From: an uncultured Thermoplasmata archaeon
GTDB taxonomy: Archaea > Thermoplasmatota > Thermoplasmata > Methanomassiliicoccales > Methanomethylophilaceae
DNA: 14,941 nt
Direction: 5' to 3'
NCBI GenBank assembly: GCA_946545675.1
Contig: CAMNNR010000017.1
Coordinates: forward strand, 1 to 14,941
Part shown: piece after piece, positions 1-6,280 of the stretch
How the letters are laid out: each line of letters begins with the position of its first letter
How positions within the stretch are numbered: position 1 is the stretch's first letter
Made by a program: the position numbers and the translations under genes
The notes under the pieces: generated by a model
Database searches by the model: none
Seen by the model: only the letters and a program-made list of their open reading frames with translations
Told to the model about the DNA's origin: nothing

Positions 1-1
1 G

Positions 2-886
2 AACGTGGACGGGAACCTCGTCGCCTACAATTACGGCCGCGTCTCGTCGCTGGCCGTGGACCCCATCGAGAAGAAGCCCCTCTATCACTTCAAGCCGGGA
101 TCGGACATCTTCTCGGTCGGAGGGATAGGGTGCAACCTGCACTGCAACTACTGTCAGAACTACTCCATATCCCAGTCGCCCATAGGCAAGAAGAGGACGA
201 CGTACAAATCTGCATCAGACCTGGCTGCGCTGTGCAGACAGCAGGGACTGTCCCAGATCGCCTTCACATACAACGAACCCACGATATGGTACGAATACAT
301 CCGCGACCTGGCCGAGCAGGACCCTGATCTGGATATTGTGATCGTGAGCAACGGGATGATCCGCGAGGACCCCCTCAGGGAGATGTGCAGATACGTCAAA
401 GCGATGAACATCGACGTGAAGGCCTTCGACCAGACCTTCTACACCAAACTGTGCGGCGGGAATCTGGAGGCCGTGAAGACCTCCTGCGAGGTTGCCCATG
501 CCTCCAAGGTCCATCTGGAACTGACCTACCTGGTCATCCCCGGGTACAACGACGACCCCGAAGAAGTGAAGAAATTCGTCAGCTGGGTATGCGACTATAT
601 CGACCCCGACGTCCCTGTGCATTTCACCAGGTTCCACCCTGATTACAACATGCGCGACGTCCGCCTTACTCCGGTGGATACGCTCCTCAGACTGCAATCA
701 GTTGCTGAAGAGGCTGGCCTGAACTACGTCTACGTAGGAAACGTGATGACCGAGGACGGTTCCAACACCTACTGCCCCGAGTGCGGCGAACTTCTCATAA
801 AGCGCACAGGGTACCGGGTGGACGTCATCGGATTGGAAGGGGACAGGTGTGCGTTCTGCAAACACCGCATAAACATCATAAGATGA
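2..886 (+). CDS. amrS: AmmeMemoRadiSam-system radical SAM enzyme (AmrS-like), 5' end cut off by window
   Basis: The frame is open to the left edge, so the true start lies outside the window; the GTG at base 5 should not be taken as the start. Counting from that GTG, the radical SAM motif CxxxCxxC is at C43, C47 and C50 (GCNLHCNYC). It binds the 4Fe-4S cluster that cleaves S-adenosylmethionine. A glycine-containing stretch FTYNEPTIWYEY follows, typical of the PflA-like/AmrS branch. The C-terminus has a four-cysteine knuckle, C257/C260 and C282/C285, probably binding zinc or a second cluster. From family knowledge, AmrS proteins are about 330-340 residues, so roughly 40 N-terminal residues are missing, normally including another Cys-rich motif. 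The usual partners (AMMECR1 and Memo proteins) are not visible here. The substrate of the family is not clearly established. The 3' end overlaps the opposing prepilin peptidase gene by 11 bases. The family call is firm; the exact role is open. Confidence 0.85.
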   Translation, partial: NVDGNLVAYNYGRVSSLAVDPIEKKPLYHFKPGSDIFSVGGIGCNLHCNYCQNYSISQSPIGKKRTTYKSASDLAALCRQQGLSQIAFTYNEPTIWYEYIRDLAEQDPDLDIVIVSNGMIREDPLREMCRYVKAMNIDVKAFDQTFYTKLCGGNLEAVKTSCEVAHASKVHLELTYLVIPGYNDDPEEVKKFVSWVCDYIDPDVPVHFTRFHPDYNMRDVRLTPVDTLLRLQSVAEEAGLNYVYVGNVMTEDGSNTYCPECGELLIKRTGYRVDVIGLEGDRCAFCKHRINIIR

Positions 887-1736
887 ATAGCGGGTTCCCA
901 AACACCAGGACGAATACCAGAGCCGCTGTCAGGGGGACCACGAAGGGCATCATCGGCGTGACATACATCTCGTATATCCCATTCTCGCGATACCTGTCGC
1001 AGATCTCTTCCACGTCTTCGTCGGCCGGGATTCCGCATCTTACGCGCTCCCCGCCAACTATGTTCTCAGCGGGCCATGCGAAGGAGATGGGGACCATCAC
1101 CGCAGGCATCATGTATCCGCGGTAGAAACCGCGTATCAATCCCTGGTTCTGAAGATTCATGTATGTGCAGTATACCGCACACCCGACTACTGATAATATC
1201 GACCCCAAGAATAATGTCGCGACTGCCGGAGGGAAGAGGGTCTTCAGTATTGCTGGCACATCAGAGAAAAGACTCGATCCGAAGTCGGGATATACAGGAA
1301 ATGCAAGTGCGATCGCCATGAGACATTTTGCATCCGCACCTCCGCGAATCAGTCCCGTGTAAAAGCCCACGACGAAGAGACAGCAGTACAATACCGAAAT
1401 GGAACAACCCGTTGCCATCGCATTGCCGTCCGCGATTAGCAGTGAAACTATCGCGATCGTCAATGAAAGCAATCCAGCGGTGAGGCTTATCCTTTCGGAT
1501 TCCACAAGGACGGAAAGCAGGAACAACGCACCGGCTAGAAGGGATGCCGCCATCGTGAACGACAGATTACCGGTTAGATGACTGGTGAACAAATGCCCCG
1601 TGAGACCTATGATGCCTATCGCCGCCCAGTGCATGTCAGAGACCTCCCTTGTGCGGAAATCATCTCTCGAGGCTGAAATCATCAGCAATATGACCGATAT
1701 CGTCGTAACCGTTTCGACAACCGATGCGAGTTCCAT
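876..1736 (-). CDS. archaeal prepilin/preflagellin peptidase (A24 aspartic protease, FlaK/PibD-like)
   Basis: This is a polytopic membrane protein of 286 residues from the preferred start. It carries the two hallmarks of the A24 family: an aspartate in the DFRTREVSD segment after the first membrane helix (D26), and the GxxD motif GGAD ending at D135. These paired aspartates cut the leader from type IV pilin-like or archaellin precursors at the cytoplasmic face of the membrane. About six to eight hydrophobic segments are visible. A C-terminal soluble stretch (near ERVRCGIPADEDVEEICDR) precedes a last helix, as in FlaK-type enzymes. An in-frame ATG lies 15 bases upstream (1751), but the ATG at 1736 has GGAG five bases ahead and suits the AT-rich promoter better. 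No pilin or archaellum gene is in view, so the substrate is unknown. The gene runs divergently from the MscS gene and ends inside the 3' end of the radical SAM gene. Confidence 0.83.
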   Translation of the reverse strand: MELASVVETVTTISVILLMISASRDDFRTREVSDMHWAAIGIIGLTGHLFTSHLTGNLSFTMAASLLAGALFLLSVLVESERISLTAGLLSLTIAIVSLLIADGNAMATGCSISVLYCCLFVVGFYTGLIRGGADAKCLMAIALAFPVYPDFGSSLFSDVPAILKTLFPPAVATLFLGSILSVVGCAVYCTYMNLQNQGLIRGFYRGYMMPAVMVPISFAWPAENIVGGERVRCGIPADEDVEEICDRYRENGIYEMYVTPMMPFVVPLTAALVFVLVFGNPLFIL

Positions 1737-1750
1737 GAGTTCTCCACTCA

Positions 1751-1763
1751 TATATATTTAATA
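1751..1763 (+). promoter_or_regulatory. TATA box of the MscS gene, in the divergent AT-rich spacer
   Basis: The run TATATATTTAATA is the only AT-rich block between the two divergent genes. Its centre is about 30 bases before the ATG at 1787, the distance expected between an archaeal TATA box and the transcription start. The MscS mRNA would therefore begin at or near its ATG (leaderless or nearly so), in line with the lack of a ribosome site there. Read on the other strand, the same block could drive the prepilin peptidase gene from a start near 1736. Confidence 0.55.
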
Positions 1764-1786
1764 AGACTCCGACGTTGCAAGTACAT

Positions 1787-3406
1787 ATGTACACGGGCAG
1801 GTCCAAAGTCATTTTCAGCCTCTTCGCGGTCCTCGCACTCGTCTCGGTGACTGCGACAATTGTGACAAGCGACGATTCTTCAGCGGAAGCCGTGAGCGGC
1901 ACCCAGCTGAGTCTCGTCGCCACTGACCAGACCCTCAACGTTATCGCTGGAAACTCCAGCAGCGTCACGCTGTTCGTGTACCATACGTACGACGACTTCC
2001 GCGTGATGACCGTCAAGGCCACCACCGATGCGGAATTCGTCAAGATAACTACAAACTTCGAACCCGGTACGCTGCCTGCAAAGACCGAGCCCCCGGCAGC
2101 CATCACGCTCACCGCCCTGGCTGAGAAGTACGCCCACCAGGCCAGTTACACCATCACCCTGACCTTCACCGTACAGAACGCCACTACCACCGAGACGGGA
2201 ACGGCAACCCTCGCGTTAGATGTCCACTCCAATCTCACATCGGACAAATACAACAAGTTCATCGGTTTCATCCCCAACACCCTTGACGGATTCCTGGGAG
2301 AGATCTGGTTCACCGCCCTTGTATCGTTCTTCTGTATGCTGGCGATCGGCTACGCGGTGATGTTCGTGGCAGTACCCGTTTGCTCCAGGATTGTAATGAA
2401 GAAGGACGATCCCGAGAGGGCGACCCTGAAGAAGCTCCTCTACAACCTCTGCCAGGTCATCGTCTGGCTTTGGGTCATCGGACAGGTCGCACGCATCATC
2501 GGCCTGGAAGAGGGATGGATAGACTTCATCAACAGGCTGTTCTACCTCGCATACGTCGTGGTAGGCCTCATCGTCGGATGGAAACTCTACAAGCTCATCG
2601 TGGACACCGTCATCAGGAAGATCATCGACAAGGCCGATGACTACTCCGGCAAGGACGCCGCCACGGACTTCGAGAGCTTCCGCCCCCTGTTCCTCTACAT
2701 CGGAGAGATCATCCTCGCCATCATCGGAACCATGCTCATCATGAGCCTGCTTGGATTCAATCTCGCAGCGGTCATCACCTCCGCCGGACTCGTATCCCTC
2801 GGAATATCCATGGGTGCGCAGGACGTGCTCAAGCAGTTCTTCAGCGGCCTGGAGATCCTGGCCACCCGTCCGTTCAAGAAGGGCGACCTGGTAAGGGTCG
2901 GTGTCGACACCACGATCTACAAGGTCCGCCGCGTAAATGTGATGAACACCCTCCTGGAGAACTGGGACAACACCGACGTGAACATCATGCCTAACAGCGT
3001 GATCACCACCAACAAGATCCAGAACCTGACCCGCGAGACCCTCGTCTCCAAGGTCTACCTCACCGTCGACGTGGGATACGGGACCGACGTGAACCTTGCC
3101 CGCAAACTGGTCCAGGAAGCAGCCTGCGAGAACCCCCACGTCATCGTGGACGGAAGCGTCACCCGCCCCTATACCCGTCTCGACGCATTCCTCGACAGCA
3201 ACCTGAACATCAAGCTCGGGTTCTACGTGGACAACTTCAGCAGCCAATGGGCGGTCTCCGGTCAGATCAGGCAGACCATCATCGACAAGTTCAGGGCGAA
3301 CGGCGTGAACATCGACTACGACCAGATCGTAATCCACAACGCGGTACCTGAGGTTCGTGCGGAAGCCGAGAAAAAGGCTGCCGGCGATTCGTCGGTTTCT
3401 CAATGA
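1787..3406 (+). CDS. MscS-family small-conductance mechanosensitive ion channel with exported N-terminal beta-rich domain
   Basis: The product is 539 residues, against about 286 in E. coli MscS. Residues 1-35 look like a signal peptide (basic start, hydrophobic core 8-27, SSAEA near a possible cleavage site). Residues about 37-150 are Thr/Ser/Val-rich with alternating hydrophobics, like an Ig-type or NEW3-type beta sandwich. Five membrane segments follow at about 174-198, 217-238, 251-272, 301-324 and 325-350. The last is the MscS pore helix, with small residues spaced in SAGLVSLGISMGAQD. The cytoplasmic beta domain begins at RPFKKGD (R361) and includes NWDNTDVNIMPNS, followed by the alpha/beta C-terminal domain. 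Five helices after a cleaved signal place the beta domain outside and the MscS vestibule inside, which is consistent. The role is release of solutes on hypo-osmotic shock. A TTG 12 bases upstream extends the frame, but ATG 1787 fits the TATA box spacing and the signal peptide. The channel call is secure; the N-terminal fold is inferred. Confidence 0.88.
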   Translation: MYTGRSKVIFSLFAVLALVSVTATIVTSDDSSAEAVSGTQLSLVATDQTLNVIAGNSSSVTLFVYHTYDDFRVMTVKATTDAEFVKITTNFEPGTLPAKTEPPAAITLTALAEKYAHQASYTITLTFTVQNATTTETGTATLALDVHSNLTSDKYNKFIGFIPNTLDGFLGEIWFTALVSFFCMLAIGYAVMFVAVPVCSRIVMKKDDPERATLKKLLYNLCQVIVWLWVIGQVARIIGLEEGWIDFINRLFYLAYVVVGLIVGWKLYKLIVDTVIRKIIDKADDYSGKDAATDFESFRPLFLYIGEIILAIIGTMLIMSLLGFNLAAVITSAGLVSLGISMGAQDVLKQFFSGLEILATRPFKKGDLVRVGVDTTIYKVRRVNVMNTLLENWDNTDVNIMPNSVITTNKIQNLTRETLVSKVYLTVDVGYGTDVNLARKLVQEAACENPHVIVDGSVTRPYTRLDAFLDSNLNIKLGFYVDNFSSQWAVSGQIRQTIIDKFRANGVNIDYDQIVIHNAVPEVRAEAEKKAAGDSSVSQ

Positions 3407-3454
3407 ATTTCGAATAAAGCCCATAGGTTCACGGAATTCGTAAAACTTCTTCCA

Positions 3455-3490
3455 ATTTCCTTAACCCACAGACCTTGGGGTTAAGGAAAT
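3455..3490. promoter_or_regulatory. perfect 13-bp inverted repeat upstream of lrp-dapA, candidate operator
   Basis: Left arm ATTTCCTTAACCC (3455-3467) and right arm GGGTTAAGGAAAT (3478-3490) are exact reverse complements separated by 10 bases. The element ends about 15-20 bases before the AT-rich TATA region of the regulator gene. A dyad of about two helical turns fits a dimeric regulator such as an Lrp/AsnC protein, and the next gene encodes one, so autoregulation is the natural guess. No T-run follows, so a terminator for the MscS gene is less likely, though a structured 3' end cannot be excluded. Confidence 0.6.
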
Positions 3491-3503
3491 CGTACTCCCC
3501 TCC

Positions 3504-3519
3504 ATTATTTTATTATACT
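3504..3519 (+). promoter_or_regulatory. TATA box for the lrp-dapA-lysC-lysA-dapF-dapL operon
   Basis: The stretch ATTATTTTATTATACT is the only strongly AT-rich block in the 158-base gap. Its centre predicts a transcription start near 3538-3540, giving a leader of about 25 bases with the ribosome site AGGTG at 3555-3559 before the ATG at 3565. No comparable promoter is seen between the later genes of the cluster. Confidence 0.55.
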
Positions 3520-3564
3520 TCTGAGCACTACACGGGAACATCAGCGACAGCGCTAGGTGCTAAA

Positions 3565-3987
3565 ATGATTGACAACCTCGACAAACGTATACTCGAGATA
3601 ATGAAGAAGGACTCCAGATGCCCCTATGTTGAGATCGCCGACAAACTCGGTGTATCGGAGGGAACCGTCCGCAGCAGGGTCCACAAGATGACCGAGGACG
3701 GTATCATCCGCGGATTCACCATCAAGACGAGTTCGAAGAACGTCAAAGCACTGGTCGAGGTGAAGATCGATGTCAACACTGACACCGAGGCGATTGCCAA
3801 GGAACTGTCGAAATACGACGGTGTCACGGAGGTGTTCGAGGTCACTGGAGACCAGGACATCATCGCCATCGTCGATGTGGAATCCTCCACCAGCCTCAAC
3901 GAGATAATAGAGCGCGTGCGCAGATACGATAACGTCCTCAGCACCAGGACGCGTCTGATATTGAAAGAACACTTTGGAGAGTATTAA
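3565..3987 (+). CDS. Lrp/AsnC-family transcriptional regulator, probable lysine-operon regulator
   Basis: This is a 140-residue protein of standard Lrp/AsnC length. Residues 1-50 form the winged helix-turn-helix: MIDNLDKRILEIMKKDSR, then helices around VEIADKLGVSEGTVRSRVHK (22-41). Residues 61-140 form the RAM/AsnC ligand-binding and oligomerisation domain, with the conserved glycine-aspartate turn GDQDI at 95-99. The frame is open upstream to 3475, but ATG 3565 begins the conserved domain, has AGGTG five bases ahead and leaves room for the TATA box. The stop is 2 bases before dapA, so the two are surely co-transcribed. Family knowledge: LysM of Sulfolobus is an Lrp-type regulator of a (different) lysine pathway. 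Control of this operon by lysine or a diaminopimelate intermediate, through the inverted repeat at 3455-3490, is inference from position. Confidence 0.9.
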   Translation: MIDNLDKRILEIMKKDSRCPYVEIADKLGVSEGTVRSRVHKMTEDGIIRGFTIKTSSKNVKALVEVKIDVNTDTEAIAKELSKYDGVTEVFEVTGDQDIIAIVDVESSTSLNEIIERVRRYDNVLSTRTRLILKEHFGEY

Positions 3988-3989
3988 GA

Positions 3990-4859
3990 ATGTTTACCGG
4001 AACAGGAACCGCCCTCATCACACCCATGAAGAGGGACGGAAGCGTTGACGAAGAAGCCCTTAGAAGACTGGTCGATTTCCAGGAAGAGAACGGAGTAGAC
4101 ATGCTCCTCCCCTGCGGATCAACCGGCGAAGCGGCCACTCTCAGCACTGCAGAGCACCTGAATGTAATCAAGATAGTCATCGATCAGGCCAAGAAAGCCA
4201 AGGTCGTCGCCGGTGTGGGAAGCAACTGCACCTGGGAGGCCGTGGAACTCAGCAGACAGGCCGCAGACCTGGGAGCGGACGGATTGCTGTCCATCTCCCC
4301 CTACTATGTCAAGCCCACGCAGGAAGGTATATACCTGCACTACGAAGCAATCGCCAAGGCATCCGACCGCCCAGTGATTATCTACAACATCCCCGGACGT
4401 ACCGGCAGCAACATCACCGCCGAGACCGAGATCAAGATGGCGGAGATTCCCAACATCGCGGGAGTGAAGGAAGCCAGCGGAAACCTCGACCAGATCAAGG
4501 CCATTATCGACGGCGCACCCAAGACGTTCTCCGTCCTGTCGGGCGACGACGGTCTGACCTACGACGTCATGTGCTACGGGGGAAAGGGAGTGTTCTCCGT
4601 CGTCTCCAACTGCATGCCGAAGCAGGTCTCCACCATGGTCAACTGCCTGAAGGAGGGTAAGAAGGAAGAGGCCAAGAAGATCCACGACGAGCTTGAGCCC
4701 ATCTTCAAGGCCGCTTTCGTGGAATCCAACCCCATCCCCATCAAGTACATCATGTCCAAGATGGGATTCGGAACGAACACCCTGAGGCTCCCCCTCACCT
4801 CCCTCTCCGACAAGGCCGTCGGACTCATCGACGAGATGAGGGCCAAATACGGACTCTGA
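3990..4859 (+). CDS. dapA: 4-hydroxy-tetrahydrodipicolinate synthase
   Basis: The enzyme condenses pyruvate with aspartate semialdehyde, the committed step to diaminopimelate and lysine. The product is 289 residues, the usual length for this TIM-barrel family. The Schiff-base lysine is K160 in GVKEASGN. The catalytic tyrosine is Y132 in YNIPGRTG, with R137 binding the substrate carboxylate. Y106 in SPYYVKP is the tyrosine contributed across the dimer. The nucleophile-site motif reads GSTGE at 43-47, with Ser where E. coli has the first of two Thr. Related aldolases (N-acetylneuraminate lyase, KDG aldolase) share the fold, but the motif set and the lysine-gene neighbours settle the call. GGAG at 3976-3979 is its ribosome site, inside the end of the regulator gene. 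The start lies 2 bases after that gene's stop. Confidence 0.96.
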   Translation: MFTGTGTALITPMKRDGSVDEEALRRLVDFQEENGVDMLLPCGSTGEAATLSTAEHLNVIKIVIDQAKKAKVVAGVGSNCTWEAVELSRQAADLGADGLLSISPYYVKPTQEGIYLHYEAIAKASDRPVIIYNIPGRTGSNITAETEIKMAEIPNIAGVKEASGNLDQIKAIIDGAPKTFSVLSGDDGLTYDVMCYGGKGVFSVVSNCMPKQVSTMVNCLKEGKKEEAKKIHDELEPIFKAAFVESNPIPIKYIMSKMGFGTNTLRLPLTSLSDKAVGLIDEMRAKYGL

Positions 4860-4881
4860 CCCCAAACACTAACGATATACC

Positions 4882-4895
4882 GGGCCGCAAGGCCC
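4882..4895 (+). other. small GC-rich hairpin with GCAA tetraloop between dapA and lysC
   Basis: GGGCC (4882-4886) pairs with GGCCC (4891-4895) around a GCAA loop of the stable GNRA class. It occupies the longest spacer inside the lysine operon (55 bases) and lies 19 bases before the lysC ATG, just ahead of the ribosome site AAGGA (4904-4908). It could tune translation or mark an mRNA processing site. With a five-base stem and no T-run it is unlikely to be a full terminator. Confidence 0.4.
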
Positions 4896-4914
4896 CTTCA
4901 CCGAAGGAACATCC

Positions 4915-6279
4915 ATGTTAACAGTAATGAAATTCGGAGGCACCTCCGTAGGATCGCTCGAAGCCATCGAAAGGGTATCCAAAATCATAACCGAGACCAA
5001 AGGTAACAAGGTCGTGGTCACCTCCGCCATGTCGGGCATCACCAACTACCTGGTCGCTTGCTGCGAGGACCTCAAGAACAAGAGGGAAGAGACCATCGCC
5101 GATTTCGAAGAACGCCACCTCGCCGTAGCCAGGGCCATGTTCGACGAGAAGCAGTACGCCGCATTCATGGAGGAATTCACCCCCAGGTTCGAGGCGTTCA
5201 AGAAGCTCCTCCGCGACGACAAGGCCGCCAGGGGCGCCTACTTCGAGGACAATGTCACATCCCAGGGAGAGAGGTTCTCCTCCCTGCTCCTCAGCCACAA
5301 GATCAGGGCCATGGGCTACAAGTCCGTGGCACTCACCAGCGAGGACTGCGGAATCATCGCCGAGGGAAAACCCCTCGCGGGAAACGCCAACCTCAGGATG
5401 ACCGAGACGAACATGGGGATCTACGTCATGCCCTACGTGTCACAGGGAATCATCCCCATCATCACAGGATTCTACGGCATCACCCAGGACGAGAAGCCCC
5501 TCACCTTCGGTAGGGGCGGATCCGACTACGCCGCAGCGGTCGTGGCCAACGCACTCAACGCCGACACCCTCGAAATCTGGACCGACGTGGACGGATTCAT
5601 GTCCGCAGACCCCAGGGTCGTCCCCAACGCGGTCAAGATCGACGAGATGTCCTACGACGAGGCCGCGGAACTCGCCTATTTCGGCGCTAAGGTCCTCCAC
5701 CCCAGGACCATCGAGCCTGTCAGGAAGAAGCACATCCCCCTCAAGGTCAGGAACTCCTTCAAGCCCGAGGAACAGGGGACTCTGATCTCCAGGTACCGGG
5801 AGATCCACGACGAGATGCTCAGATCCGTCGCGGCGAAGACCGACCTGTCCATCGTCACCATCTATTCCCCCGAGGTCGCCTACAGGCCCGACGTGGTCTC
5901 CAAGATCCTCAAGAAGATCTCCGAGAACGAGGATGCCATCTATTCCATATCCACCACCCTCTCCACCATCGCCCTGCTCATCCACAACAACGACGTGAAG
6001 TCCACCCTCTCCAAGCTCTACCAGATGGATAACGAGGAGGTCGAGAGGATCGATGTCCTCTCCGATGTCGCTCTCGTGTGCTGCGTCGGCGACAGTCTGA
6101 TGAGCCAGTACGGCGTCTGCGGTGACGTCTTCTCCGCAGTCAAGGAGGTCGGCGCCAACGTCTGCATGATCTCCGAGGGTGCATCCGACATCTCCCTGAA
6201 CTTCGTGGTCCCCAACAGCGACGTGTTCTCCGTCGTCAAGGTCCTCCACGAGAAATTCGTGGAAAAGGAGAGTGCCTGA
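4915..6279 (+). CDS. lysC: aspartate kinase with C-terminal ACT regulatory region
   Basis: The enzyme phosphorylates aspartate with ATP, the entry step to the lysine, threonine and methionine family. The product is 454 residues, close to E. coli LysC (449), and carries no fused homoserine dehydrogenase. The catalytic amino-acid-kinase domain covers about residues 1-300. It shows KFGGTSVG (6-13), TSQGERFSS, FGRGGSDYAA and the nucleotide-binding stretch WTDVDGFMSADPR. Residues about 310-450 form two ACT-like units that usually bind the feedback amino acid. The second, with GVCGDVFSAVKEVGANVCMISEG, is the clearer one. The first is divergent, with VAYRPDVVSKILKKI in place of the common glycine-rich turn. 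Ribosome site AAGGA lies six bases before the ATG. Location in a lysine operon suggests a lysine-sensitive isozyme, but the effector cannot be read from sequence. Confidence 0.94.
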   Translation: MLTVMKFGGTSVGSLEAIERVSKIITETKGNKVVVTSAMSGITNYLVACCEDLKNKREETIADFEERHLAVARAMFDEKQYAAFMEEFTPRFEAFKKLLRDDKAARGAYFEDNVTSQGERFSSLLLSHKIRAMGYKSVALTSEDCGIIAEGKPLAGNANLRMTETNMGIYVMPYVSQGIIPIITGFYGITQDEKPLTFGRGGSDYAAAVVANALNADTLEIWTDVDGFMSADPRVVPNAVKIDEMSYDEAAELAYFGAKVLHPRTIEPVRKKHIPLKVRNSFKPEEQGTLISRYREIHDEMLRSVAAKTDLSIVTIYSPEVAYRPDVVSKILKKISENEDAIYSISTTLSTIALLIHNNDVKSTLSKLYQMDNEEVERIDVLSDVALVCCVGDSLMSQYGVCGDVFSAVKEVGANVCMISEGASDISLNFVVPNSDVFSVVKVLHEKFVEKESA

Positions 6280-6280
6280 A

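Noticed and set aside
2216..3424. 402-codon open frame on the minus strand opposite the MscS gene
   Set aside because: It is a shadow of GC-rich codon bias: the product is full of Asp/Glu/Val/His repeats, matches no family, and the plus-strand frame encodes a clear channel.
3455..3490. Intrinsic terminator for the MscS gene
   Set aside because: The stem is AT-rich, has a 10-base loop and is not followed by a T-run; an operator reading fits better, though 3'-end structure is not excluded.
3475..3564. 30-residue N-terminal extension of the Lrp regulator
   Set aside because: It would run through the TATA region and one arm of the inverted repeat; the conserved fold starts at ATG 3565, which has its own ribosome site.
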